DNA of 64,000 nt from Arthrobacter sp. Leaf337 (GCF_001423745.1 NZ_LMPC01000023.1:186295-250294); one strand, 5' to 3'. Shown: positions 8,138 to 16,943, numbered from the stretch's first letter. A program made the numbers and translations. Notes: a model not told the origin generated them from the sequence alone.

Positions 8138-9113
8138 CGATGACCGTCTCCACCGGAACCTGCTCTGCCACCGCCTCGAAGCCAAGGATGATCCTGTGCC
8201 GGAGCACGCGGTGGGCCAGTGCTTTCACGTCCTCGGGGATCACGTGGTCCCGGCCGTTCAGGAGGGCGACTGCGCGGGCGGCCTGGCTGAAGGCGATGCT
8301 GGCACGCGGGCTGGCTCCGAACTCGATGAAACCCGCCAGCCGGGCGTCGATGTACTGGCCGGCATTCCGGGTGACGAACACCAGGCCGACGATGTACCTG
8401 ACGATCGCCGGGTCAATGTAGACGCGCTTGACCAGCTCCTGCACCTCCGAGACCGCGTCCAGCGACGCGGCGGCGGCCGGGCGCTGTTCGTCGGTGAAGA
8501 CGCCCGAATCGATCCTGCGGATGATCTCGGCCTCTTCGGCCGGTGTGGGGTAGTCCAGGACGTCTTTGAGCATAAAGCGGTCCATCTGTGCCTCGGGCAG
8601 CAGGTAGGTGCCCTCCTGCTCGATGGGGTTCTGAGTTGCCAGCACCAGGAACGGGCTGGGCAGCCGGTGCACCACTCCCCCGATGGACGTCTGCCGCTCC
8701 TGCATGGCCTCGAGCATGGCACTCTGTGTTTTCGCGCTGGAGCGGTTGATCTCGTCCAGAAGCACAATGTTGGCGTGCACCGGCCCCAGCTGCGTGACAA
8801 ATGTTCCCTTGGCTGCGTCATAGATCTGGGTGCCTACAATGTCGCTGGGCAACAGGTCGGGGGTGCACTGGATCCGCCGGAACTCTGCACTCACGGATTC
8901 CGCCACGGTCTGCGCAGCGGTGGTCTTCGCGAGCCCGGGGACGCTTTCCAGCAGGATGTGGCCGCCGGTCATGAGTCCTACCAGCAGCGATTCCCGGAGC
9001 CTCACCTGCCCCACGACCTTCGCGTCGAAACTGCGCGAGATGCTGGCCATGACCTGCTGCGCCCTGGCCAGTTCCGCCGCTTGGATCCGGACGGCGGCCG
9101 TTGACTGAAGCAC
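8106..9113 (-). CDS. MoxR-family AAA+ ATPase
   Basis: The 335-residue chaperone-like ATPase is the first gene of the operon. Walker A reads ESVPGLAKTT, Walker B is IVLLDEINRSS, and the sensor region is LATQNPIEQEGTYLLPEAQ, all typical of MoxR. The chosen start is GTG at 9113, preceded by AGGGGGA seven bases upstream; the frame stays open farther upstream but that part has no family similarity. The usual first Gly of the MoxR P-loop is Ser here. It likely remodels a partner together with the DUF58 and VWA proteins encoded downstream. Confidence 0.9.
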   Translation of the reverse strand: MLQSTAAVRIQAAELARAQQVMASISRSFDAKVVGQVRLRESLLVGLMTGGHILLESVPGLAKTTAAQTVAESVSAEFRRIQCTPDLLPSDIVGTQIYDAAKGTFVTQLGPVHANIVLLDEINRSSAKTQSAMLEAMQERQTSIGGVVHRLPSPFLVLATQNPIEQEGTYLLPEAQMDRFMLKDVLDYPTPAEEAEIIRRIDSGVFTDEQRPAAAASLDAVSEVQELVKRVYIDPAIVRYIVGLVFVTRNAGQYIDARLAGFIEFGASPRASIAFSQAARAVALLNGRDHVIPEDVKALAHRVLRHRIILGFEAVAEQVPVETVIDAIVASVQTP

Positions 9114-9263
9114 TGGAAGTCCCCCTGGTTGCTGTTCGTGAACGGCCGCTGGTGCTGCCGGACTGCGTTGCGGTCGCAACGCGTCCGCCACGGGCCATCC
9201 TATCCAAGCCGTGGTCCGCGGATTCCGCAATGGGGAGCCCTCCCCATGCGGGCCGCTCAGGAC

Positions 9264-9269
9264 TATCCT
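9264..9269 (+). promoter_or_regulatory. -10 hexamer of a probable leaderless transcript
   Basis: TATCCT lies exactly six bases before the ATG at 9276. There is no Shine-Dalgarno. Confidence 0.5.
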
Positions 9270-9275
9270 GATGGC

Positions 9276-9479
9276 ATGATTCAGCTTCCAGCCAGTTACC
9301 AGGAGTATCTCGCCGGCAAGAGCGAGAGTTTCATCAACACCGTCCGGCCGATCCTCATGCAGTCGGCGGCGGAGAAGTTGCATGGTGTCAGGGTCCTCTA
9401 CAACCCCGGCCCCACCGGCCACCAGGCCCATCTGGATGACACGATCCCGTTCGGGACGGTTGTCGAAGACATCGACTGA
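9276..9479 (+). CDS. Small protein of unknown function
   Basis: This 67-residue frame begins MIQLPASYQEYLAG and ends with the acidic FGTVVEDID. It has no membrane segment and no motif I recognise. Support comes from a -10-like TATCCT six bases upstream of the ATG, codon use like the neighbours, and its place between the divergent moxR operon and the convergent permease gene, eight bases from that stop. The frame is open farther upstream to 9129, but that part reads like non-coding sequence. Confidence 0.55.
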   Translation: MIQLPASYQEYLAGKSESFINTVRPILMQSAAEKLHGVRVLYNPGPTGHQAHLDDTIPFGTVVEDID

Positions 9480-9487
9480 CGGCGGGC

Positions 9488-10378
9488 TCAGCCCTTCATT
9501 GCACCGGAGAGCGCAAACGATCCGCCGGCCCCGCGCGCCACGAGGACGTAGAGGACCAGAACCGGAACCGAATAGAGGATGGAGAATGCGGCCAGCTGGC
9601 CGTAGGCAATTGCGCCGTGCTGTCCGAAGAAGCTGAAGATCGAAACCGATGCGGGCTGCTTCGACGGCGACAGCAGCAGGATGAAGGGCACGAAGAAGTT
9701 GCCCCAGGTCTGAATGAAAACGAAGATGAACACCACCCCGAGGCCTTGGCGCATGAGCGGCAGCACCACGGCGCGCAGGGCCGTGAGTCCGGACGCGCCA
9801 TCCACCCAGGCGGCCTCTTCCAGCGAAACGGGAACCGCATCCATGAAGTTCTTGGTCATCCAGATCGCCATGGGCAGCGCGGTTGCCGCCATGAAGAGAA
9901 CCGTGGCCAGCTGGGAATCAAGAAGCCGCAGCTGGACGAACAGGCCGTAGACAGGCACCATGATGGCGGTTACCGGCAGGCAGGTGCCGCACAGGATCGA
10001 GTACATGAACGGCCGGTTGAACCTGGACTCGAAGCGCGACAGAGGGTAGGCAGCCAGCACGGCGGCCACCAGGGTCACGGACGCTGTCCCGGCTGAGAGC
10101 AGCAGGCTGTTCCAGAGCGGCCTGAGGAGCAGCTCCGGCGTAAGGACCGCTGTGAAGTTGGCTAACGAGGCGCTGGCCGGCAGCCGGGTCTGGTAACCCG
10201 CTTCGGCGTCCAGCGAGCCGAACACCAGCCACAGCAACGGCAGGACGAAGCAGGCGCCGATCAGCAGCAGAGCAGCATCTGCCGGACCCCGGTTCCGGTG
10301 GCGTCCCGGCCATGCCCCTTCGCCGTGCCGGGGGCGCCGTAACGTCTCTTCGAAAGTCCGTCGGCCCGCCGTCGTCAT
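9488..10378 (-). CDS. ABC importer permease, MalG type
   Basis: The 296-residue inner-membrane protein has six predicted helices and the CUT1 permease coupling motif EEAAWVDGASGLTALRAVVLPLM near residue 195. It is the third gene of a binding-protein and two-permease set, and its ATG overlaps the stop of the upstream permease by four bases. No ATPase is encoded nearby, so a shared ATPase of MsiK type elsewhere in the genome probably energises it. The substrate is likely a sugar or oligosaccharide, inferred from the family and from the linked ROK regulator. Confidence 0.88.
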   Translation of the reverse strand: MTTAGRRTFEETLRRPRHGEGAWPGRHRNRGPADAALLLIGACFVLPLLWLVFGSLDAEAGYQTRLPASASLANFTAVLTPELLLRPLWNSLLLSAGTASVTLVAAVLAAYPLSRFESRFNRPFMYSILCGTCLPVTAIMVPVYGLFVQLRLLDSQLATVLFMAATALPMAIWMTKNFMDAVPVSLEEAAWVDGASGLTALRAVVLPLMRQGLGVVFIFVFIQTWGNFFVPFILLLSPSKQPASVSIFSFFGQHGAIAYGQLAAFSILYSVPVLVLYVLVARGAGGSFALSGAMKG

Positions 10379-11256
10379 CGTTTATCCCCCCTGAGCAGCC
10401 GGACGTAGGCAATCCCGAACACCAGGCCCAGAACGATAAGCACCGAGGCGATGGCGGTACCGTAGCCAATGTCGCCGAACTTGAAGGCTTCCTGGTAGGC
10501 AAGGACGGGCAAGGTGGTGCTGGCGCTGGACGGACCGCCGGCCGTCATCACCCAGATCAGGGTGAAAACGGCCAGGGTCTGGAGCGTCACCAGCATAAGG
10601 TTGGTGGCGATGCTGGACCGGATCAGCGGCAGGGTGATGAACACCAGTCGCTGCCAGCCAGCTGCACCGTCCATCAGGGCGGCTTCGGAGATGTCCTGCG
10701 GCACGTCGGCCAGGGCCGCCCGGTACACCAGCATGGAGAACGCGGTGCCGCGCCAGATGTTGGCCAGCACCACGGCCACCATGGGGTAGGCGTACAGCCA
10801 GTCGGCGCCGGCAACGCCCGCACCGCCAAGCACCTGGTTCAGCGTCCCGTCCTTGCTGAAATAGGCGTAGGCGGCGAAGGCCGCAACGATCTCGGGTAGC
10901 ACCCAGGCCGCCACCACGGCGGTTCCGACGACGGCGGCCACCGGCTTGCGGGCACGCGTCATCAGGCCCGCGATCAGGAGTCCAAGCATATTCTGGCCCA
11001 CCACCGCCGACGCCACGACAAAGACAACCGTCAGGACAACCGAGGCCGGAAAAGCAGCGTCTCCCAGCAGCCGCACATAATTCTCGACGCCGGTCCAAGC
11101 CGGGTTCCTGGCGTTGCGGCCGGTGAGGGCCGCGTTGGTGAAGGAGGCGTGGAAGGACCAGAGGATGGGAGCGGCCAGGAAAACGAGGATCAGCAGGACT
11201 GACGGCAAAACCGGCAGCAGCCGCAGCTGCTGCCGGACCGTTTTTCGTTCAACCAT
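10375..11256 (-). CDS. ABC importer permease, MalF type
   Basis: The 293-residue protein has six membrane segments; the first is LPVLPSVLLILVFLAAPILW. The EAA coupling loop reads DISEAALMDGAAGWQRLVFITLPLI near residue 205. It lies three bases after the binding-protein gene and overlaps the next permease as ATGA. The pair forms the heterodimeric channel of a carbohydrate importer. Confidence 0.88.
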   Translation of the reverse strand: MVERKTVRQQLRLLPVLPSVLLILVFLAAPILWSFHASFTNAALTGRNARNPAWTGVENYVRLLGDAAFPASVVLTVVFVVASAVVGQNMLGLLIAGLMTRARKPVAAVVGTAVVAAWVLPEIVAAFAAYAYFSKDGTLNQVLGGAGVAGADWLYAYPMVAVVLANIWRGTAFSMLVYRAALADVPQDISEAALMDGAAGWQRLVFITLPLIRSSIATNLMLVTLQTLAVFTLIWVMTAGGPSSASTTLPVLAYQEAFKFGDIGYGTAIASVLIVLGLVFGIAYVRLLRGDKR

Positions 11257-11259
11257 GCG

Positions 11260-12615
11260 TCATTTCTGCACGACCTTGGCGTCCCCCACCAGGTCCTTGA
11301 CTGTCTTGTCATACTGCGCGGCTGCTTGCTGCGGCGAGAGGGCGCCGGTGATCACGGCTTCGGTGGCAACCTGAACTGCGGCGGAAATCCGTGGATAGTC
11401 AGCTGTGGCAGGCCGGTAGTGGGTGACGGAAACGAGATCGGAGACGTCCTTGACGAACGGATTCGCTGCCAGGTATTCGGTTTCTGCGGCGACATCCGTC
11501 CGGACCGCGATCTGGGAACCGGACACGGTGAACGCCAGGGAGTTCTTCTTGCTCAAGGCCTCGGACAGGAACTTGAAAGCCAGGTCCGGGTTCTTGGAGT
11601 CCGCCCCGACGGCCAGCGTCCAGCCTCCCGACATGCTGACGCCGCCGGGTTCCTGGCCGTGTTGCGTGGGGAACTTCGCCACGCCCATGTCCTCGGCGTA
11701 GCCGGCCCACTCGTAGTTGCCGCCCTTCTGCCAGAACGACGGCGTGTAGGAGCCTTCCACGGTGGCTCCCATCTTGCCCTTCGGCAGCCATTCGCCGAAG
11801 ACTTTCTTCCAGACGTTGGCATCGAGCGCCTCGGCGGGCGTCACGGCAAGCCCTTCGTCGTAGAGTGTCTTCAGGAAAGCCAGGGAATCCTTGAACCCTT
11901 GGGAGCCCACCACCCATTTCTTCTCCTGCTGGTCATACAGTTCGCTGTCCGTGCCGTAGAGAAGCTCGTAGAAACTCTGCATGACGGTGCCCTCACCGGT
12001 GGCCTTGCCGGCATACATGTTGAAGGGGACCAGCGACGGGTCCGCGGCTTTCATCTTGCGGGCCGCGTCCAGGATTTCGTCCCAGCTCCGGGGCTGCCAT
12101 GGGACGGTGATTCCTGCCTTTTGCAGGACTGTCTTGTTGTACCAGATGGCGCGGGTGTCGGTGCCGAGGGGCACCGCGTAGATGCCGCCGTCGTCGGCGG
12201 TACCGGCGGCTTTGGCGGCGTCGTTGTACAGCTTCCAGTCCGCCCATTTCTCGAGGTAACTGTCCAGTTTCAGGAGGTACCCGGCGTCGACGTCGGACCG
12301 TACCTTGAAGGTGTCCTCATAGAAGACATCCGGGGCGGTCTCCGCCGACCTCAGGGCCAGCGACAGCTTGGTGCCGTAATCGTCATCGTTGGCCTCGATG
12401 GGCTGCAGGTCCACGGTAGTGCCCTGGTTTGCCGCTTCGAAGTCCTTCTTGGCGTCCTTGAACAAAGTGTCGAGGGCAGTAAACGAATCGGTCTTCTGGT
12501 AGACGATCTTCAGGGTCTTTTTTTCGGCGGCCGGCTGTTCCGCGGAGCAGGCTGATGTTGCCACCAGCGCTGTCGCACAAAACAGCGCCACAAGGAATTT
12601 GGCAGGGCGGTGCAT
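11260..12615 (-). CDS. Extracellular solute-binding lipoprotein (carbohydrate ABC importer)
   Basis: The 451-residue protein starts with a lipoprotein signal peptide ending in the lipobox VATSAC, so Cys23 should be lipidated and the protein held on the outer face of the membrane. The mature part resembles family 1 sugar-binding proteins, with segments such as WYNKTVLQKAGI and SWDEILDAARKM. It opens the importer operon and lies 115 bases downstream of the ROK regulator. That gap contains a promoter-like TTGACA and a palindromic candidate operator. Confidence 0.9.
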   Translation of the reverse strand: MHRPAKFLVALFCATALVATSACSAEQPAAEKKTLKIVYQKTDSFTALDTLFKDAKKDFEAANQGTTVDLQPIEANDDDYGTKLSLALRSAETAPDVFYEDTFKVRSDVDAGYLLKLDSYLEKWADWKLYNDAAKAAGTADDGGIYAVPLGTDTRAIWYNKTVLQKAGITVPWQPRSWDEILDAARKMKAADPSLVPFNMYAGKATGEGTVMQSFYELLYGTDSELYDQQEKKWVVGSQGFKDSLAFLKTLYDEGLAVTPAEALDANVWKKVFGEWLPKGKMGATVEGSYTPSFWQKGGNYEWAGYAEDMGVAKFPTQHGQEPGGVSMSGGWTLAVGADSKNPDLAFKFLSEALSKKNSLAFTVSGSQIAVRTDVAAETEYLAANPFVKDVSDLVSVTHYRPATADYPRISAAVQVATEAVITGALSPQQAAAQYDKTVKDLVGDAKVVQK

Positions 12616-12681
12616 GACGCTCCAATCTTCGAGCGGCTGCAGCCCCCAATGTCCTCCAGCTGGCCCCAGCCTTTAGCCGAT

Positions 12682-12714
12682 TTGCAATTTCAACTTAGTG
12701 CTTCCCGCTGTCAA
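12682..12714 (-). promoter_or_regulatory. Candidate ROK operator and promoter of the importer operon
   Basis: On the minus strand TTGACA (12714-12709) is followed by the imperfect palindrome TTGAAATTGCAA (12693-12682), of the form TTGNAATTNCAA. The palindrome covers the expected -10 position, which fits repression by the adjacent ROK protein. Binding is an inference. Confidence 0.45.
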
Positions 12715-12730
12715 TGCAGGGGACGCGGCC

Positions 12731-13984
12731 TCAGCCTTCCAACAGCAGCCGCTGCGCGCGAGGGGCCAGCGTATGCTCGAGCACCAGGCAGGCGGCGCCG
12801 ATGGCACCTACGTCCTCTCCAACACCGGTTCCGACAACTTCAATGTCATGGATCTGGCGGGCCGCGCTGTTCTCCGCCAGCAACCCGGGGACGCGGTCCA
12901 GGTATCGACGTGAGAGGCGTGTCCAGAACGGACCGCCGAAAACGACTCTTTCGACGTCGAGGGTATTGGTGACCACAGCCACGGCGCGGGCGACCAGGAC
13001 AGCGGAGTGGTCGAGGATCTCCGCCGCCTTGCGGTTGCCCGCGTCGGCTTCGTCACAGAGCCTCGCGAAGCTTTCCTGGATGTCCAAGGCGCCGGAAGGG
13101 TGGCGCACAACGTCAAGGACGCCGGCGGTTTCGGCCTGCGCCACGAGGACCTGCGGGATGCTGCTGGATTTCACGCAACCCCTCAGCCCGCAATCGCACG
13201 GCGGGCCGTCCGGGTCCACAATGATGTGCCCGATTTCACCGGCATTCCCCGAAGTTCCGCGGACCACTTCGTCGTTGAGGACGATGCCGCAGCCAATGCC
13301 GGTGCCCATGTACATAAAGACGAAACTGCCGGAGCCGCTGGGCCCGCCGGCCCACGTTTCGGCGACGGCTGCGCTGGTGACGTCCTTGTCCACCAGGGTG
13401 GACAGGCCGGTGGCCTCCGCGAGGGCGTCCCGGAGCGGCACCCTGTCCCAGCCGAGCAGGAGGGGCGGATCAACGACCGTTCCCTCATCCAGGTTGATCG
13501 GGCCGGGGGCGGCAACGCCCAGGCCGGCAATTTTGTCAGGATCAACGCCGGAGGCGGCCACCAGGTCCTTGATCTCCGCGGCAATGATGGCAATGATTCC
13601 GTCCGGATCGCTGGCGCCCGGGGTGTTGATCCTGGAGTGCCTGACGACGGATCCCACGAGGTCCAACACCACGAAGGTGGTGACGGTGGGATCGAGGTGA
13701 ACGCCCACCGCGTACATGCCGGCGGGGTTCAACCGGAGGATGGTGCGCGGCTTTCCCGGTCCGCTGCCTTCCTTGCCGGCTTCGACGATGAGGTTCTGGT
13801 CAAGCAGGCGGCGTGAGATGTTGGAGATCGTCTGCGGGGACAGGCCCACGATCTGGGCCAGTTCCACCCGGCTGAGGCCTCCCGAGGAGCGCCGGATGGC
13901 GTCAAGGATCACCGTGAGATTGAAGTCCCCCATACGGGGCAAATTGGTTCCGCGCCTCGGCGATGGCGTGCGGATCTCAGTCAC
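12731..13984 (-). CDS. ROK-family transcriptional regulator
   Basis: The 417-residue protein has an N-terminal winged helix (SRVELAQIVGLSPQTISNISRRLLD, about residues 40-64) and a sugar-kinase-like ROK domain. The ROK zinc motif is present as CDCGLRGC, and the GHIIVDPDGPP lead-in is typical. It most likely represses the importer operon downstream in response to its sugar. I chose GTG at 13984 with AGGGGA seven bases upstream; a GTG at 14014 and an ATG at 13933 are alternatives. Whether it also has residual kinase activity cannot be told. Confidence 0.85.
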   Translation of the reverse strand: MTEIRTPSPRRGTNLPRMGDFNLTVILDAIRRSSGGLSRVELAQIVGLSPQTISNISRRLLDQNLIVEAGKEGSGPGKPRTILRLNPAGMYAVGVHLDPTVTTFVVLDLVGSVVRHSRINTPGASDPDGIIAIIAAEIKDLVAASGVDPDKIAGLGVAAPGPINLDEGTVVDPPLLLGWDRVPLRDALAEATGLSTLVDKDVTSAAVAETWAGGPSGSGSFVFMYMGTGIGCGIVLNDEVVRGTSGNAGEIGHIIVDPDGPPCDCGLRGCVKSSSIPQVLVAQAETAGVLDVVRHPSGALDIQESFARLCDEADAGNRKAAEILDHSAVLVARAVAVVTNTLDVERVVFGGPFWTRLSRRYLDRVPGLLAENSAARQIHDIEVVGTGVGEDVGAIGAACLVLEHTLAPRAQRLLLEG

Positions 13985-14145
13985 GGATTCCCCTAAACTT
14001 CTTCGGTTATGCACTGCTGATGCTTGAATCGTACGTTACCCGCGCGCGCGGCGGTACGCTCACACGCGGACTTTGGCCACGGTGGTTTCGCTGCCGTGGC
14101 GTGCTTTCACCCGGCCCCGGCATCCCGGCATCGCCGCAGTTGCCG

Positions 14146-15315
14146 TTACGCAGGGCGGCAGGTGCTGACCGCAACAGTGAATTTGGCGTTCCTGCCTGCC
14201 ACTCGGGTGGGCCCGACGAACCGTTCCAGCGCGGGCAGATACTGCAGGTGGCTGTTGTAGACGGTCCAGAGTTCCCCGCCCGGCGCCAGCACCCTTCCGG
14301 CGGCACGGAACATTTTGATTCCCGCCCCGGCGTGGACGCTGGCACCCAGGTGAAAGGGCGGATTCAACAGGATGAGGCCGGCGCTTCCGTCCGGCAGGGA
14401 GTCCATCGCGTCGTCCTGGAGGACCGTGATCTGACCCGCCAGGCCATTGGCTTCAGCGGTCGCCCTGGCAGAGTCGACGGCCGCGGCCGACTGGTCAGTC
14501 GCCGTGACGTTCGATTCCGGATGGCTTCTGGCATACATGGCGGCCAATATGCCCGTCCCGCAGCCGAGGTCCACAACGTTGGGTACCGACGGCATGTCGG
14601 GCAAGTACCTCAGCAGGAACCGTGTTCCGATGTCGAGCTTGGTACCGGCGAACACCGCGCCGCGCGCACAGACCGTGAGGTCCAGTTCGCTGTTGCTGTC
14701 CGCCACGGGAAACGGCGGCGCTCCCGTTACGGGCTTGGCGTCCTTGGCTATCAGGACCCTGGATTTTTGCCGGGCCAGTTGGGGTTGGACGTCGTTGAAG
14801 TACCGCTGCAGGACGCTGTTCATGCCCAAGCTCATGTGCTTGACCCGGCCTCCAGCCAGCAACACCGTGTCCGGAGCCGCGTAGCGGGCCACGGCGTCCG
14901 CCGCTTCCTCGAGCTCCGCGAGCGTCTTGGGCAGTTGGAGCAGCACCACGTCGGCGTCGTCGAACAGTGCGGCACCGAGCGGCAACTGCTCAAAACCGGC
15001 GTCAACGCCAAGCCCCGCGGCATTGTTGCGAAGTGCCCGCTCCCCCGTGATGAGGTCCTGATGAACCTTCACGTCCCGGACGCCGTAGCCGGCCAGCGCC
15101 CCCAGCGTGAGGGCCCCGTAGCGGTCACCGATTACTGCGATCCGGCTCTCCGGCGTCAGCAGTTCCGACGCCGTTTCGAGGAGTAGCTTGTCGGTGGCAT
15201 CCCAGGCCTGCAGGTTCGGGGCTTCAACGTCCGGGAACCGGCGCAGGCCGCCGAGTACTGATGCCACGCTGTTGTCCGCCACGTGCAAGCTGCCGCCTTC
15301 CCTGTCCATTGTCAT
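14146..15315 (-). CDS. RsmC/RlmG-type rRNA guanine-N2 methyltransferase
   Basis: The 389-residue protein has the two-lobe layout of RsmC and RlmG: a degenerate N-terminal methyltransferase lobe and a catalytic C-terminal lobe. The SAM-binding motif I is VVDLGCGTGILAAMYA near residue 243, and motif IV is LLNPPFHLG, the NPPFH signature of N2-guanine RNA methyltransferases. It probably modifies 16S or 23S rRNA; which site is not clear. ATG at 15315 and the ATG two codons later are equally possible. Confidence 0.82.
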   Translation of the reverse strand: MTMDREGGSLHVADNSVASVLGGLRRFPDVEAPNLQAWDATDKLLLETASELLTPESRIAVIGDRYGALTLGALAGYGVRDVKVHQDLITGERALRNNAAGLGVDAGFEQLPLGAALFDDADVVLLQLPKTLAELEEAADAVARYAAPDTVLLAGGRVKHMSLGMNSVLQRYFNDVQPQLARQKSRVLIAKDAKPVTGAPPFPVADSNSELDLTVCARGAVFAGTKLDIGTRFLLRYLPDMPSVPNVVDLGCGTGILAAMYARSHPESNVTATDQSAAAVDSARATAEANGLAGQITVLQDDAMDSLPDGSAGLILLNPPFHLGASVHAGAGIKMFRAAGRVLAPGGELWTVYNSHLQYLPALERFVGPTRVAGRNAKFTVAVSTCRPA

Positions 15316-15401
15316 TCCGCCGGCCGGGAGGGAACCACGGGGCGAAAAGCTACCCAGTAAACCTACCGCGAAACGGTCCTGTCCGCGGCTGGCGCAAACG
15401 G

Positions 15402-16514
15402 TCAGGTCCGCACTTCTCCGGCCGCGCGGCGCTCGAACATCCGCAGGATGCCGGCCACTGCCGCCCGGCCGGCCCGGTTTGCGCCGATAGTGGACGACGA
15501 CGGCCCGTAACCCACCAGGTGAACCCGTTCCTCCGCTGCCACCTGGGTGCCGTCCATGGCGATGCCCCCGCCGCTGCCCCGCAGGTGCAGCGGGGACAGG
15601 TGTTCCAGCTCGGCCCGGAATCCGGTGGCCCAGAGGATCACCGCAGCGGCCAGGAAGCCTCCATCGGCCAGCCTGACGCCGTCGGGCTCTATCGCCGTGA
15701 ACATCTCCCGCCGGTCCAAAGCGCCGCGCGCGGCAGCCGCACGCAGCGAGGGGGTCCGGAGAAGACCCGTCACAGACACCACGCTCTGGGGAGGAAGTCC
15801 CTGCCGGACCCGCTCTTCGACGAGGGCGACGGCGTCGTGCCCCGCCTGCCGGTCAAACTCGGCGTCGCGCCACACCGGCTCCCGCCGGGTAAACCAGCTC
15901 GTGGTGGTCACCTGGGATATTTCGTCCAGCAGCCCGACGGCGGAAATGCCGCCGCCCACCACGATGACGTGCTGCCCGCGGAATTCCTCTGCCGCTACGT
16001 AGTCGGCCACGTGCAGCTGCCTGCCCCGGAAGCTGGACTGACCCGGGTAGATCGGCCAGAACGGCCTGGTCCACGTGCCGGTGGCGTTGATGACCGCCCG
16101 TGCGGACCAACCGCCCGCGGAAGTTTCGATCCGAAGGCGCCCTGCGGGATGGCCGTCTTCTCGGGACACCGAACGGACCTTGACGGGCCGCAGGATATTC
16201 AGCCCGAGCCCGCCCTCATAGTCCCCGAAGTAGCGTGACAGGAACGCCGAACTCGGCTCAGCCGGGTCGACATCCGGCTTCGGAATGCCCGGCAGGTCGC
16301 TGATTCCGTTGACGGTGGCCATCCGGAGGCTTTGCCAGCGGTGCCGCCACGCGCCGCCAGGCCCGGCTTCGGCGTCCAGCACAACGTAGGAACCCGGCGC
16401 GTCCGCCACAACGGCGGGAGCGGCGTTTTCGTCGGTTCCCCCCGCGGGCAAAAAGCCGCGACGCTGCAGGTGGTAGGCGGCGGACAAGCCGGCCTGGCCC
16501 GCGCCAATCACCAC
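15402..16514 (-). CDS. Flavin-containing monooxygenase-like FAD/NAD(P) oxidoreductase
   Basis: The protein of about 370 residues has an FAD-binding GAGQAGLSAAYHL at the very N-terminus, a second dinucleotide fold with VVGGGISAVGLLDEI near residue 185, and the ATGFRAE motif near residue 305. This layout fits the YpdA/CzcO group of flavoproteins. GTG at 16514 is the first usable start but leaves an unusually short first strand. The reading frame continues upstream without a stop to the TAG that ends the PhnA gene in the same frame. The substrate is unknown. Confidence 0.75.
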   Translation of the reverse strand: MVIGAGQAGLSAAYHLQRRGFLPAGGTDENAAPAVVADAPGSYVVLDAEAGPGGAWRHRWQSLRMATVNGISDLPGIPKPDVDPAEPSSAFLSRYFGDYEGGLGLNILRPVKVRSVSREDGHPAGRLRIETSAGGWSARAVINATGTWTRPFWPIYPGQSSFRGRQLHVADYVAAEEFRGQHVIVVGGGISAVGLLDEISQVTTTSWFTRREPVWRDAEFDRQAGHDAVALVEERVRQGLPPQSVVSVTGLLRTPSLRAAAARGALDRREMFTAIEPDGVRLADGGFLAAAVILWATGFRAELEHLSPLHLRGSGGGIAMDGTQVAAEERVHLVGYGPSSSTIGANRAGRAAVAGILRMFERRAAGEVRT

Positions 16515-16568
16515 TACATCCGCGGCCTGCAGGCCGGCCGGCTGGGCGTTGAGGATCTCGAGTCCCGC

Positions 16569-16919
16569 CTAGACCTTCTTGACCACGCTGGATTTGAGCT
16601 GCATGGGTCCGACGCCGTCCACTTTGCAGTCGATGTCGTGGTCGCCCACTCCGTCCATCAGCCGGATGCCGCGGACTTTGGTCCCGACCTTGATGACCGT
16701 GGAGCTTCCCTTGATCTTGAGGTCTTTGATGACCGTGACGGTGTCACCGTCGGCGAGGACATTTCCCACCGCGTCCTTGATGACGGACTCCGTTACCCCT
16801 GCGGCATCCGTTGCCTCGGCAGACCACTCGTGGGCGCACTCGGGGCATACCAGCAGCGCACCCATCTCATAGGTGTACTCGCTGGAGCATTCAGGGCAGG
16901 GAGGGAGGGATTCGTTCAC
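16569..16919 (-). CDS. PhnA/YjdM-family zinc-ribbon protein
   Basis: The 116-residue protein has an N-terminal zinc ribbon (CPECSSEY with CPECAHEW, about residues 8-31) and the small PhnA domain with DGDTVTVIKDLKIKGSS. The family name comes from phosphonate loci, but most members have no proven role. The start is GTG at 16919, with TAATAT exactly six bases upstream, pointing to a leaderless transcript. The stop TAG is in frame with the flavoprotein gene that follows. Confidence 0.85.
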   Translation of the reverse strand: MNESLPPCPECSSEYTYEMGALLVCPECAHEWSAEATDAAGVTESVIKDAVGNVLADGDTVTVIKDLKIKGSSTVIKVGTKVRGIRLMDGVGDHDIDCKVDGVGPMQLKSSVVKKV

Positions 16920-16925
16920 GCTCCC

Positions 16926-16931
16926 ATATTA
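16926..16931 (-). promoter_or_regulatory. -10 hexamer of the phnA-like gene
   Basis: TAATAT is followed by GGGAGC and then GTG. The six-base spacing predicts that transcription starts at the start codon. Confidence 0.55.
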
Positions 16932-16943
16932 GTCGAGCGTTAA

